NCBI GenBank assembly: GCA_024743015.1
Contig: JANSXJ010000031.1
Span: 1-17,793 of the forward strand
Length of the DNA stretch: 17,793 nt
Origin: Hyphomonas sp.
GTDB taxonomy: Bacteria > Pseudomonadota > Alphaproteobacteria > Caulobacterales > Hyphomonadaceae
Direction of reading: 5' to 3'
Of this stretch, positions 7,501-15,321 are shown piece after piece (the first letter of the stretch is position 1; the number at the start of each line of letters is the position of its first letter). The notes beneath the pieces are model-generated. The model was not told the DNA's origin and made no database searches. It saw only the letters and a list, made by a program, of their open reading frames with translations. Both the position numbers and the translations under genes were made by a program.

Positions 7501-8481
7501 ATGTCCAAAACAGTATTCGTGACCGGTGGCGCAGGATATGTCGGCAGCCATTGCGCGAAAGCATTCGCAAATGCGGGCTGGACTGTGGTGACCTATGACA
7601 ATCTCTCCCGCGGTCATCGCGACCTGGTCAAATGGGGCGACCTCATTGAAGGTGACATTCTGGATCGCGCGAGCCTGCGTGCCGCATTGGAGCAGGTCCG
7701 ACCCGACGCCGTCGCTCATTTCGCCGCCTATGCTTATGTCGCAGAATCCATGACGGAGCCGGCTCTTTACTATCGCAATAACGTCGTCGGCACGATGAAC
7801 TTGCTCGACGCCATGGTCGAAACAGATGTCCGGCAAATGGTTTTCTCTTCCTCATGTGCCACCTATGGAATCAGCGACACGCTCATCACGGAAGAGACAC
7901 CGCAAAACCCGATCAATCCTTATGGGGAAACCAAGAAGTTTTGTGAGAAGATGATCCGGGACTATGGCAAAGCGCATGGTTTGCGCTCGGTCATCTTGCG
8001 TTATTTCAACGCTGCTGGCTGCGACACGGACGGTGAGACGGGCGAGCGTCACGATCCTGAGCCGCATGTCATCCCACTTGCGATTCGCGGTGCGATGGAC
8101 GGAACATTCACGTTCAACATCCTTGGCGGCGACTATGACACGCCTGACGGGACGTGTATCCGCGATTATGTCCATGTCAGCGATCTCGCCGATGCGCATG
8201 AGCGGGCGCTGGACTATCTCTCGAGTGGCGGCAAGAGCGATATTTTCAATCTGGGAACGGGCCAGGGCTCCAGCGTCATGCAGCTAGCCGATGCCGTGTC
8301 CAGGGTTGCTGGAAAAGAGGTCCCGCGAGTTATTGCCGATCGGCGACCAGGAGATCCACCCATCCTGGTCGCGAGCGCCGACAAAGCGCGGGAGGTTCTT
8401 GGCTGGCAGCCGAAACGCTCGGACCTGGAGTCGATTCTGACGAGCGCCTGGGACTGGTTTCAGCGCGAAGCCAAAAGCTAG
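7501..8481 (+). CDS. galE: UDP-glucose 4-epimerase
   Basis: This 326-residue protein is an extended SDR that interconverts UDP-glucose and UDP-galactose, feeding the synthesis of surface polysaccharide and lipopolysaccharide. Seen: the NAD-binding motif TGGAGYVG (8-15), YDNLSRGHR (32-40, typical of GalE), GDILD (51-55), HFAAYAYVAESM (73-84), the catalytic SSSCATYG (116-123) with NPYGETK (Tyr141, Lys145), RYFNAAGCD (about 167-175), EPHVIPLA (about 187-194) and RPGDP in the C-terminal substrate region. Length is normal for the bacterial enzyme. AGGGAG lies about 10 bases before the ATG. The glycosyltransferase two genes downstream fits a carbohydrate role, although the SDR between them does not obviously belong. 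Confidence 0.93.
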   Translation: MSKTVFVTGGAGYVGSHCAKAFANAGWTVVTYDNLSRGHRDLVKWGDLIEGDILDRASLRAALEQVRPDAVAHFAAYAYVAESMTEPALYYRNNVVGTMNLLDAMVETDVRQMVFSSSCATYGISDTLITEETPQNPINPYGETKKFCEKMIRDYGKAHGLRSVILRYFNAAGCDTDGETGERHDPEPHVIPLAIRGAMDGTFTFNILGGDYDTPDGTCIRDYVHVSDLADAHERALDYLSSGGKSDIFNLGTGQGSSVMQLADAVSRVAGKEVPRVIADRRPGDPPILVASADKAREVLGWQPKRSDLESILTSAWDWFQREAKS

Positions 8482-8524
8482 CCCCGGCCTGTACCCCTTG
8501 CAGCGCCCCTCCCTCGCGTCCGGC

Positions 8525-8548
8525 TTGACGAGTTGGCCGCGCTATCGC
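8525..8548 (+). promoter_or_regulatory. Candidate promoter upstream of the SDR gene
   Basis: TTGACGA, 9 bases, then GCTATCGC, about 50 bases before the ATG at 8598. It is close to the Caulobacter housekeeping consensus TTGACGS-N10-14-GCTANAWC. This suggests that the SDR and glycosyltransferase genes can be transcribed independently of galE. Confidence 0.4.
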
Positions 8549-8597
8549 TTGATCAGATCAAACAAGACAAAGCCGTACACTGGCGCAGGGAGGCATT

Positions 8598-9380
8598 ATG
8601 AAAATTTCCAGAGAAACACCCGTCATTGTTACTGGCGGCGCATCAGGTCTGGGCAAAGCGACAGCCGAAGCGTTCGCCGCTGAAGGTGCGAAAGTCACTA
8701 TTTTCGACATCAATGACGAGGCGGGGCAAGAGGTCGCCGAAGCGATTGGTGGTCTGTTCTGTCACGTCAATATTCTCGAAGAAGAGTCTGTCGTGGCAGG
8801 CTTCGAAAAGGCCCGCGCGGCGCATGGCCAGGAACGCGTCTGCGTCCATTGCGCGATGGCGTCCAAAGGCGGCAAGACCCTCTCATTCGACAAATCGACC
8901 GGGGGCTATAGGCGCCTCTCGACAGAAGATTATGAGTGGGGGGTCAAAGGCGTACTTGTTGCCTCCTACCGTATCGCTTCGCACGCCGCTCTGGGCATGT
9001 CGAACCTGGAGCCATTGGAAGATGGCGAACGCGGTGTCATTACACTCACCGCATCTGTGGCAGCTCAGGATGCTCAGATTGGGCAAGTGGTCTATGGTTC
9101 GGCCAAGGCTGGCGTGAACGGCCTCGTCCTGCCAATGGCGCGTGACCTGATGAATATCGGCATTCGCGTGAACTCGATCATGCCAGGAATTTTTGCGACG
9201 CCGCTGATGCTTGGTGCGCCGCAACCGGTACTCGACAGTCTGGCCGCGTCGGTGCCGTTTCCGAAGCGCCTTGGCAAGCCCGAGGAGTTCGGCTCCCTCG
9301 CGCTGGAGCTTGCTCGTAACGGCTATTTCAACGGGCAGAACCTGCGCCTCGATGGTGCGATCCGAATGGCGCCGCGATAG
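8598..9380 (+). CDS. SDR related to type II 3-hydroxyacyl-CoA dehydrogenase, altered active site
   Basis: This 260-residue classical short-chain dehydrogenase most resembles the type II 3-hydroxyacyl-CoA dehydrogenase (HSD17B10-like) group, as shown by its C-terminal half: ITLTASVAAQDAQIGQVVYG (148-167), LPMARDLMNIGIRVNSIMPG (178-197), TPLMLG, VPFPKRLGKPEEFGSLA and RLDGAIRMAP. Cofactor motif TGGASGLG (12-19) and the catalytic Ser153, Tyr166 and Lys170 are present. Two expected features differ: the NNAG motif is replaced by HCAMAS (84-89), and the tetrad Asn position reads Lys (VKG, about Lys117). This makes a standard dehydrogenase reaction uncertain. AGGGAGG precedes the ATG. It lies between galE and a glycosyltransferase. 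Confidence 0.85.
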   Translation: MKISRETPVIVTGGASGLGKATAEAFAAEGAKVTIFDINDEAGQEVAEAIGGLFCHVNILEEESVVAGFEKARAAHGQERVCVHCAMASKGGKTLSFDKSTGGYRRLSTEDYEWGVKGVLVASYRIASHAALGMSNLEPLEDGERGVITLTASVAAQDAQIGQVVYGSAKAGVNGLVLPMARDLMNIGIRVNSIMPGIFATPLMLGAPQPVLDSLAASVPFPKRLGKPEEFGSLALELARNGYFNGQNLRLDGAIRMAPR

Positions 9381-9387
9381 AGGTGCG

Positions 9388-9441
9388 ATGAGATCAGACG
9401 CCCGCTTGCTCTGGAGCAGTCACGCAGCTATGCCGCAATGA
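9388..9441 (+). CDS. Possible 17-codon leader ORF coupled to the glycosyltransferase
   Basis: The reading frame MRSDARLLWSSHAAMPQ begins at an ATG preceded by AGAGGTG. It ends in a TGA (9439-9441) that overlaps the ATG start of the following glycosyltransferase (9438). The glycosyltransferase itself has no clear ribosome site, so this short frame could deliver ribosomes to it by termination-reinitiation. The frame is too short to prove by sequence alone and may be chance. Confidence 0.3.
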   Translation: MRSDARLLWSSHAAMPQ

Positions 9442-10574
9442 TGTCCGAGCCACAAAACATTCTCGCCTATTGCGACAAGATGTTCACACCGTCGGAGAGC
9501 TTCATTCCGAGAGGCTACACCGCGTTCAGTCGCTTGAAGCCCGTCTATATTGGCCACACAATAAATGGACCGGTTCCAGACGGGGCCGAGGCGATTGATA
9601 TTTCCGACCTGCACGGCTTTGGCGGTGTCGCCGGCTTCAAACAGTTCGGACAGATCTCGCCCACGCTTGAGCGCAGGCTGCGAGACCTTAACCCTGTCGC
9701 GATCCATGCGAGTTTCGGCAAGTCGGGCGCCTACGCCTTACCGCTGGCGCGGAAGCTCGGGCTGCCGCTCGCCGTCACTTATTATGGCGGCGATGCCACC
9801 AAGACCTCGAACACAAAAGACTCCTTTGTGCGGGTTTATAACCGGCGACGACAGAAACTCTGGGACTCCGCCGACCTGATTCTCCCCTGTTCCGATTTTA
9901 TTCGCCGTGAACTGCTGGCCAAGGGCGCGCCCAAGGACAAAATGATCGTCCACCACAATACCGCGGATCCTGAGAAGTTTCAGCCGGGTGAAAAACAGAA
10001 CCTGCTCGTCTTTGCCGGTCGCTGGTCGCCCAAGAAAGGCATCGACACGTTGATAGATGCCCTCACCAAGCTGGGTCCGGAACTGGATGGCTGGACGGTG
10101 CGATTGTGTGGCAACAAGCCGGAAGGCCAACGCGACAGTTTTGAGCAGAGCTTGCACGACAAGCTCGCCGCCTCCGGCATCAAAGTCGATCTCGCCGGAT
10201 GGGTGCCCGCGGACGATATGCCCAAGCATTGGGCTGCAGCGAAAATCGCGTGCGTCCCTTCAAAGCGAGCACCGTCCGGTGACGCGGAAGGACTGCCGCT
10301 AGTGTGTATCGAAGCCATGCTATCCGGGTGCGCGCTCGCGGCGACGCGGCACTCGGGCATTGTCGAATGTGTGCGCGATGGCAAAACCGGATATCTTTGC
10401 GATGAAGGCGACGCGGATGCGCTAGCCGAAAACCTCAGCAAGCTGCTCAAGGATCCGGCCGCGACCGCTGCAATGGGAGACGCCGGGCGCGCCCTCGCAC
10501 TGGACGAGTTCAACCTGCAGAAACAAAGCCGGAAGCTCGAAGACCATCTGCTACGGATCGCTGAACTTGGCTAA
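9438..10574 (+). CDS. GT4-family glycosyltransferase
   Basis: This 378-residue protein is a GT-B fold, retaining glycosyltransferase (family GT4, group 1), transferring a sugar from an activated donor at the cytoplasmic face in exopolysaccharide, glycolipid or LPS synthesis. Seen: an N-terminal acceptor domain (1-180) with IHASFGKSGAYALPLA (89-104) and TYYGGDAT (114-121), a linker SADLILPCSDFIRRELL (144-160), and the donor domain from FAGRWSPKKGIDTLIDAL (192-209) through LAGWVP (252-257) to the EX7E motif EGLPLVCIE (Glu284, Glu292) followed by HSG. Two adjacent ATG codons (9438 and 9441) could serve as the start. No transmembrane segment is evident. The upstream galE fits a sugar-polymer role. 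Donor and acceptor are unknown. Confidence 0.88.
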   Translation: MMSEPQNILAYCDKMFTPSESFIPRGYTAFSRLKPVYIGHTINGPVPDGAEAIDISDLHGFGGVAGFKQFGQISPTLERRLRDLNPVAIHASFGKSGAYALPLARKLGLPLAVTYYGGDATKTSNTKDSFVRVYNRRRQKLWDSADLILPCSDFIRRELLAKGAPKDKMIVHHNTADPEKFQPGEKQNLLVFAGRWSPKKGIDTLIDALTKLGPELDGWTVRLCGNKPEGQRDSFEQSLHDKLAASGIKVDLAGWVPADDMPKHWAAAKIACVPSKRAPSGDAEGLPLVCIEAMLSGCALAATRHSGIVECVRDGKTGYLCDEGDADALAENLSKLLKDPAATAAMGDAGRALALDEFNLQKQSRKLEDHLLRIAELG

Positions 10575-10671
10575 CAAGCCAGCGAGGTCTCTCGCGATCG
10601 CCAAAAAAATGGTTGCAAACGCGCGTCCGAGACGTCTGGCGAGCGCTTGCATAAACCGCTAAGGCGGGGCG

Positions 10672-12498
10672 ATGAGACTTCCGCCGCGCCCCAAACTCTC
10701 CTGGAAAGAGGATGGAACCCCTGTCGATGATCGGGTTGGCGACGTCTACTATTCGATCGAGGATGGCCTCGCCGAAAGTCGCGCGGTGTTCCTGGAGGGC
10801 TGTGGTTTGCCGGATGCCTGGAAAGATCGGTCATCATTCACGATTGCGGAACTTGGTTTTGGAACAGGGCTCAATTTTCTCGCGGCCTGGCAAATGTGGC
10901 GAGACCACCGTCCGTCGAACGGCTGGTTAAATTTCGTCAGCTTTGAGGGCTTTCCGCTGGACCGCGAAGACGCAGCCCGAGCGCTCGAGCCGTGGCCGGA
11001 ACTCGCGGAGCTTTCCGATCGACTTTGCGCCCGCTGGCCCGTTCGCGCCCAGGGCGTGCAGCAAATCGCCTGGCCTGACGAACGTCTGACGCTCACGCTC
11101 CATATTGGCCTGATCGAAGAAACCTTGCCGCAAGCGGAATTCGAAGCAGATGCCTGGTTTCTCGACGGGTTCAGCCCTGCCAAGAACGACGCGATGTGGG
11201 CTGAAAATGTCTGGCCGGAACTTGCTGCACGGTCAAAGCCTGAGGCGCGAGTCGCCACGTTCACGGTCGCCGGTGCTGTCCGCCGCGGGTTGGCTAACGC
11301 GGGCTTTGAGGTCGAAAAGAAACCTGGCCATGGCCGCAAGCGCGAACGGCTTGAAGCTCGCGCGCCGGCTTACCCAACGCGAACGCCAGACGTGTCCTCA
11401 CCCGAAATTGCGATTATCGGCGCTGGCATATCTGGCGCTTGCCTTGCGCGGCGTCTCGTCGATCGCGGTGCTCGGGTAACTGTTTTCGACCAGGCACAAG
11501 GCCCGGCCTTGGGGACGAGCGGCAATCCGCTCGCTCTGGTTATGCCTCGGCTGGATGCCGCCGATACGGTGCAAGCACGTTTGCTGATCGACGCCTATGT
11601 CAGTGCGCAGGCTTTTTACCGCGGTCGTCCTGGTGTCGCGAACGCTGAGACACGGCACTATCCGCGCGATGACAGCGAGATGGAAAGGTTCCAGAAACTG
11701 CTCGCCGATCCACCGCTTGGCCTTGAGCAGCTCGAAGCCATTAGGGAGGGCGGGCTCTTGCACAAGGGCTCGATGATCCTTGACCCGTCCGTGCTCCTGC
11801 CATCGCTTCTGCAGGAGGTGGAGGTAAGATGGCGCGAAACGGCGGAGATCGACGCTTCAGAACGCACTGTGAATGGCGAGAAGTATGATGCCATCATTCT
11901 CGCCACCGGTTGGCATATGGCGCATTGTACCCGGCACCTGGATCTGACGGGCCGGCTTGGGCAGGTGGAATCCTATACGAGCGAGATCGACGCCCCGCCG
12001 AGTGCGCTCGCTTCAGGACACTATGCGCTGGCGGCAGGAACACGCCGCTTATGGGGCGCAACCTTTGCCGACCATGACGGGCGCATACCCGAAGTGGACC
12101 CTGGCGCGCTGGCAGCGAACCTAGAAGCGCTCGACTCTCTTTCGCCCTACTGGCGCGCCGAAGCGAAGAAAGCTGAGACCGCGTCTCGAGCCGGCGTGCG
12201 CGCGACCACGGCGGACCGATTGCCTCTGATCGGAGCCCTGCCCGATGCGGACCGTCTGGTCGCTGACCGCCAGACCCTAGAACGACAGGCTTGGAACATT
12301 GACCTCGACCAGTACGCGACAGAAGGCGTGTTCGTGGCAAGCGGTTATGGCTCGCGCGGTTTCACCTGGGCGCCTTGGGCAGCAGGCATTCTGACAGCCC
12401 AAATCTTCCACGATCCGGTTCCGGCGCGTCGAGAAGCCTTGAAAGCAACTGTCCCGAATCGGCAAATTTTGCGGAAACTCAAACGGAGATTGTTGTAA
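10672..12498 (+). CDS. mnmC: MnmC, bifunctional tRNA wobble-uridine modification enzyme
   Basis: This 608-residue bifunctional enzyme finishes mnm5(s2)U34 in tRNA. The FAD-dependent C-terminal domain converts the carboxymethylaminomethyl group to aminomethyl, and the N-terminal SAM domain methylates it. Seen: SAM motif AELGFGTGLNFLAAW (59-73), FEGFPLDRED (91-100), the MnmD signature WFLDGFSPAKNDAMW (162-176), and the GHGRKRERLEA end of the first domain (219-229). The Rossmann FAD motif IAIIGAGISGACLARRL (246-262) opens the oxidoreductase domain, which ends in VASGYGSRGFTWAPWAAGILTAQI near the C-terminus. Both halves are intact; length is slightly below E. coli MnmC (668). It is the second gene in this window involved in translation machinery. 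Confidence 0.93.
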   Translation: MRLPPRPKLSWKEDGTPVDDRVGDVYYSIEDGLAESRAVFLEGCGLPDAWKDRSSFTIAELGFGTGLNFLAAWQMWRDHRPSNGWLNFVSFEGFPLDREDAARALEPWPELAELSDRLCARWPVRAQGVQQIAWPDERLTLTLHIGLIEETLPQAEFEADAWFLDGFSPAKNDAMWAENVWPELAARSKPEARVATFTVAGAVRRGLANAGFEVEKKPGHGRKRERLEARAPAYPTRTPDVSSPEIAIIGAGISGACLARRLVDRGARVTVFDQAQGPALGTSGNPLALVMPRLDAADTVQARLLIDAYVSAQAFYRGRPGVANAETRHYPRDDSEMERFQKLLADPPLGLEQLEAIREGGLLHKGSMILDPSVLLPSLLQEVEVRWRETAEIDASERTVNGEKYDAIILATGWHMAHCTRHLDLTGRLGQVESYTSEIDAPPSALASGHYALAAGTRRLWGATFADHDGRIPEVDPGALAANLEALDSLSPYWRAEAKKAETASRAGVRATTADRLPLIGALPDADRLVADRQTLERQAWNIDLDQYATEGVFVASGYGSRGFTWAPWAAGILTAQIFHDPVPARREALKATVPNRQILRKLKRRLL

Positions 12499-12504
12499 CA
12501 ACAA
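12490..12504. repeat. Perfect palindrome spanning the mnmC stop codon
   Basis: TTGTTGT-A-ACAACAA, with 7-bp arms and one central base; the TAA stop of mnmC (12496-12498) sits in its centre. It could be an operator for a downstream promoter or chance. Confidence 0.4.
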
Positions 12505-12529
12505 CCGCTTTTTCGGAGCATATTTTGGT

Positions 12530-12558
12530 CAAAAATGCCCGAAATCGGATGATTTTTG
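12530..12558. terminator. Candidate stem-loop terminator after mnmC
   Basis: CAAAAAT and ATTTTTG form a 7-bp outer stem. Inside, CCG and CGG pair around AAAT after an unpaired GC/ATG. The A-rich left and T-rich right arms allow termination from either direction, although the inner stem is short. It lies 32 bases after the mnmC stop. Confidence 0.4.
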
Positions 12559-12583
12559 CCTCTCTCATGCTCGCGTGGCGTCC

Positions 12584-12621
12584 TGACAGCGCTGACTATC
12601 AGTTTTGACAGCGTTTACCCT
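12584..12621. promoter_or_regulatory. Direct repeat TGACAGCG, two copies 22 bases apart
   Basis: TGACAGCG occurs at 12584-12591 and 12606-12613, two helical turns apart, with partial similarity continuing after each copy (4 of the next 8 bases match). The second copy overlaps a perfect TTGACA (12605-12610). Such spacing suggests a protein binding one face of the DNA upstream of pckA, such as a LacI-type repressor or an activator; the regulator is inference. Confidence 0.4.
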
Positions 12622-12740
12622 GCCGGCGGGGGTGGTGTTGGCCAGAGCCTTGCAGTTCTATCCCCAACTTCAGAGGTCTTACCAGTTTTGAGGCGATTCT
12701 TCTGAACCAAATGTGCGACTTTAGTCAGGGGAAAATTGAC

Positions 12741-14333
12741 GTGTCTCATCAGAATGTAGAGTTGGCAGATCTCGGGATCGAGGCTGGGGACGTTCGCAAG
12801 AACTGGAACGAAGAACGCCTTTACGAACAAGCTGTTCGAAGTGGCGAGGCCGAAGTGGCCAAAGGTGGCGCCTTGCTTGTCAAAACGGGCAAACACACCG
12901 GTCGATCGGCGAAAGACAAATTCACGGTTCGTGACGAAACCACCGAGAATTCAGTATGGTGGGATAATAACGCCTCCATGACCCCGGCGCATTTTGATGC
13001 CCTCTGGGAAGATTTTCAGGCCCACCTCCAAGGCAAGACGCTGTACACTCAGCAGCTGTTTGGCGGTGCCGACCTCGACCACCGCGCGCCCGTGCGGATC
13101 GTCAACGAGTTTGCATGGCACTCGCTGTTCATTCGTCACCTTCTGCGTATTCCAACCGCCGACGAATATGATGGGTTCGAGCATGAATTCACCATCATCA
13201 ATAGCCCCAGCTTCCGCGCCGATCCGGCCAAGCACGGGACCGTTTCTGATACAGTGATTGCCGTAAATTTCGCCAAGAAGCTCGTCCTGATTGGTGGAAC
13301 GTCTTACGCTGGCGAAACCAAGAAATCCGTCTTCACCATACTCAACTACATCCTGCCGACCAAAGGCGTGATGCCGATGCAGTGCTCGGTCAATGACGGT
13401 GGAAATGATGATGCTGCGATCTTCTTTGGCCTGTCGGGCACAGGGAAAACCACGCTGTCTGCAGATGCCAGCCGCACGCTGATCGGCGATGACGAGCATG
13501 GCTGGTCAGAAAACGGATTGTTTAATTTCGAAGGCGGTTGCTATGCGAAGATGATCAATCTTTCGCCGGAAGCGGAGCCCGAAATCTACGCGACAACCAG
13601 CATGTGGGGCACCGTGCTCGAGAATGTCGTAATGGATCCAGAAACGCGCGAGCTTGATTTCTACGACAATACGCTGGCCGAGAATTCACGCGGTGCCTAC
13701 CCGATTTCAGCCATCGAGAATGCCTCGCTGAGCGGGCGTTGTGGCCAGCCGAAAAACCTGATCATGCTGACCTGCGATGCGTTCGGCGTCATGCCGCCAA
13801 TCGCAAAACTGACACCGGCCCAGGCCATGTATCACTTCCTGTCCGGTTACACTGCGAAAGTGGCTGGCACCGAGAAAGGCGTGACCGAACCAACCGCGAC
13901 TTTCTCAACCTGTTTTGGCGGACCGTTCATGCCGCGCCATCCGAGCGAATATGGCAAATTGCTCGGTGAGCTGATCGACAAGTACAATGTGAATTGCTGG
14001 CTGGTTTCGACGGGTTGGACAGGCGGTGCACATGGCGTCGGCCACCGGATGCCGATAAAAGCCACCCGCGCTTTGCTGAACGCGGCCCTCGATGGATCAC
14101 TCAATGAGGCAGACTTCCGCGAAGACGAAACCTTTGGCTTCATGGTCCCGGCGGCGCTCGATGGCGTCGACAGCACCATCCTAAATCCGCGCGACACCTG
14201 GAGCGACAAGTCTGCCTATGACGCTCAGGCTGAAAAGCTCGCCAAAATGTTTGTCGACAATTTCAAAGTCTATGAGGCGCATGTCGACGCAGACGTGAAC
14301 GCAGCTGGGCCCCGCATTCGCGTTCCGGCCTAA
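12741..14333 (+). CDS. pckA: Phosphoenolpyruvate carboxykinase (ATP)
   Basis: This enzyme decarboxylates and phosphorylates oxaloacetate to phosphoenolpyruvate, the entry step of gluconeogenesis from organic acids. From the GTG start it has 530 residues. Seen: the substrate region [14 protein letters not shown] (48-61), NEFAWHSLF (122-130), [14 protein letters not shown] (185-198), the kinase-1a P-loop [13 protein letters not shown] (230-242), the metal-binding DDEHGW (250-255), [10 protein letters not shown] (262-271) and [13 protein letters not shown] toward the C-terminus. This set and length mark the ATP-dependent family. An ATG 30 bases upstream (12711) is in frame, but AGGGGA lies 8 bases before the GTG and no ribosome site precedes the ATG. 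The upstream region carries repeats; a strong terminator follows. Confidence 0.95.
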   Translation: MSHQNVELADLGIEAGDVRKNWNEERLYEQAVRSGEAEVAKGGALLVKTGKHTGRSAKDKFTVRDETTENSVWWDNNASMTPAHFDALWEDFQAHLQGKTLYTQQLFGGADLDHRAPVRIVNEFAWHSLFIRHLLRIPTADEYDGFEHEFTIINSPSFRADPAKHGTVSDTVIAVNFAKKLVLIGGTSYAGETKKSVFTILNYILPTKGVMPMQCSVNDGGNDDAAIFFGLSGTGKTTLSADASRTLIGDDEHGWSENGLFNFEGGCYAKMINLSPEAEPEIYATTSMWGTVLENVVMDPETRELDFYDNTLAENSRGAYPISAIENASLSGRCGQPKNLIMLTCDAFGVMPPIAKLTPAQAMYHFLSGYTAKVAGTEKGVTEPTATFSTCFGGPFMPRHPSEYGKLLGELIDKYNVNCWLVSTGWTGGAHGVGHRMPIKATRALLNAALDGSLNEADFREDETFGFMVPAALDGVDSTILNPRDTWSDKSAYDAQAEKLAKMFVDNFKVYEAHVDADVNAAGPRIRVPA

Positions 14334-14356
14334 ACGCACGCACATACAGAACCCTG

Positions 14357-14390
14357 AAAACCTCTCGCGATTGCGGGAGGTTTTTTGTTT
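14357..14390 (+). terminator. Intrinsic terminator of pckA
   Basis: AAAACCTC-TCGC and GCGG-GAGGTTTT form a 12-bp stem with one G-U pair and the loop GATT, followed directly by further T residues. It lies 24 bases after the pckA stop. This is the clearest rho-independent terminator in the window. Confidence 0.92.
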
Positions 14391-14428
14391 GCTAAGCTAC
14401 ATGATCCTGCAACCCTGGAGGCGACCAC

Positions 14429-15310
14429 ATGAAGCGCGCGCTGATCTATGGTCTCGGCGTGGTCTGCGTGGCCGCTTTGATCATTTCACTCTGGCCAGCG
14501 CCGCCCGTGAAATCTCACATCTATTTTGCTGACGCACCGAGCGATCGCGCTGAAATCATCGCGCATGGCGCCGGACAAGGACACGCGCCGCCCAATACAC
14601 TTCTTGCGCTTGATACCGCTCGGCAGATGGGCGCGGATGTTCTTGAAGTTGATGTCCAGCAGACCAGAGACGGCGTTTTGATCCTCCGGCATGACGACAC
14701 GCTCGACCGGACAACAGACCTGAAGGGCCTCATTGCAGATATGGACTGGGCGGAAATTGCCCGCGCCGATGCGGGTGCGACCTGGACTGTTGACGGCAAC
14801 TCTTTTGCGGACCGCGATATCAAAGTGCCAACGCTTGAACAGGCTCTGGCGGCATTTCCGGACGCGCGCTGGATAATCGAGATCAAAAATGACACGGCGC
14901 GTGCGGCCACTGCCATGTGCGCCGAGATCCAATCCGCTGCGGCGCAATCGCGCGTGCTGGTCGCCTCATTTCACGACGCCGCGATGATGACGTTTCGGGA
15001 CCAGTGCCCGACTGTCGCCACGTCTGCGTCGTCGCGCGAAGTCAGAGACTTCGTGATCGCCGCCAGACTTGGGCTCTCGCGTTTCGTTCCAACGCCCGCT
15101 GTCTCACTGCAAATACCAACCCAGTCGAACGGGCTGGATCTCACCCATCCGCGTGTGATGGCCGCCGCTCAGGCGCGCGGCATTCGAGTCCAGTACTGGA
15201 CGATCAACGACCGCGCTGAAATTGAGCGGCTACTGGCGGCGGGCGCCGACGGAGTGATGACGGACTATGTTGATCGCGGACGCATCGCGCTGAGCAAGAC
15301 AGCCAAATAG
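14429..15310 (+). CDS. Membrane-anchored glycerophosphodiester phosphodiesterase-like protein
   Basis: This 293-residue protein has an N-terminal hydrophobic segment (4-21, ALIYGLGVVCVAALIISL), likely an uncleaved anchor or signal, then a GDPD TIM-barrel domain. Seen: IIAHGAGQGHAPPNTLLAL (43-61), the metal-binding LEVDVQQTRDGVLILRHDDTLDRTT (72-96, with Glu73, Asp75 and His88), PTLEQALAAFPDARWIIEIK (about 134-153) and a C-terminal QYWTINDRAEIERLLAAGADGVMTDY. The first motif departs from the usual HRG...PENT: the arginine is Gly47 and the ENT glutamate is Pro55. It may hydrolyse glycerophosphodiesters at the envelope, or have altered activity. GGAGG lies 7 bases before the ATG. The gene follows the pckA terminator and converges with the next gene, 11 bases away. 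Confidence 0.85.
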   Translation: MKRALIYGLGVVCVAALIISLWPAPPVKSHIYFADAPSDRAEIIAHGAGQGHAPPNTLLALDTARQMGADVLEVDVQQTRDGVLILRHDDTLDRTTDLKGLIADMDWAEIARADAGATWTVDGNSFADRDIKVPTLEQALAAFPDARWIIEIKNDTARAATAMCAEIQSAAAQSRVLVASFHDAAMMTFRDQCPTVATSASSREVRDFVIAARLGLSRFVPTPAVSLQIPTQSNGLDLTHPRVMAAAQARGIRVQYWTINDRAEIERLLAAGADGVMTDYVDRGRIALSKTAK

Positions 15311-15321
15311 GCGAAGCTTCC

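Noticed and set aside
10583..10610. GCGAG-GTCT-CTCGC hairpin with nearby A-run after the glycosyltransferase gene
   Set aside because: The stem is short and an A-run, not a T-run, follows on the coding strand, so it is not supported as a terminator.
10749..11339. Long minus-strand open frame opposite mnmC
   Set aside because: Serine/arginine-rich composition typical of antisense reading of a GC-rich gene; mnmC is certain.
12605..12634. TTGACA upstream of pckA as a full sigma-70 promoter
   Set aside because: No -10 element is found at a suitable distance; the site is only kept as part of the repeat region.
12951..13499. 182-codon minus-strand frame opposite pckA
   Set aside because: It overlaps conserved pckA motifs and shows no protein family feature.
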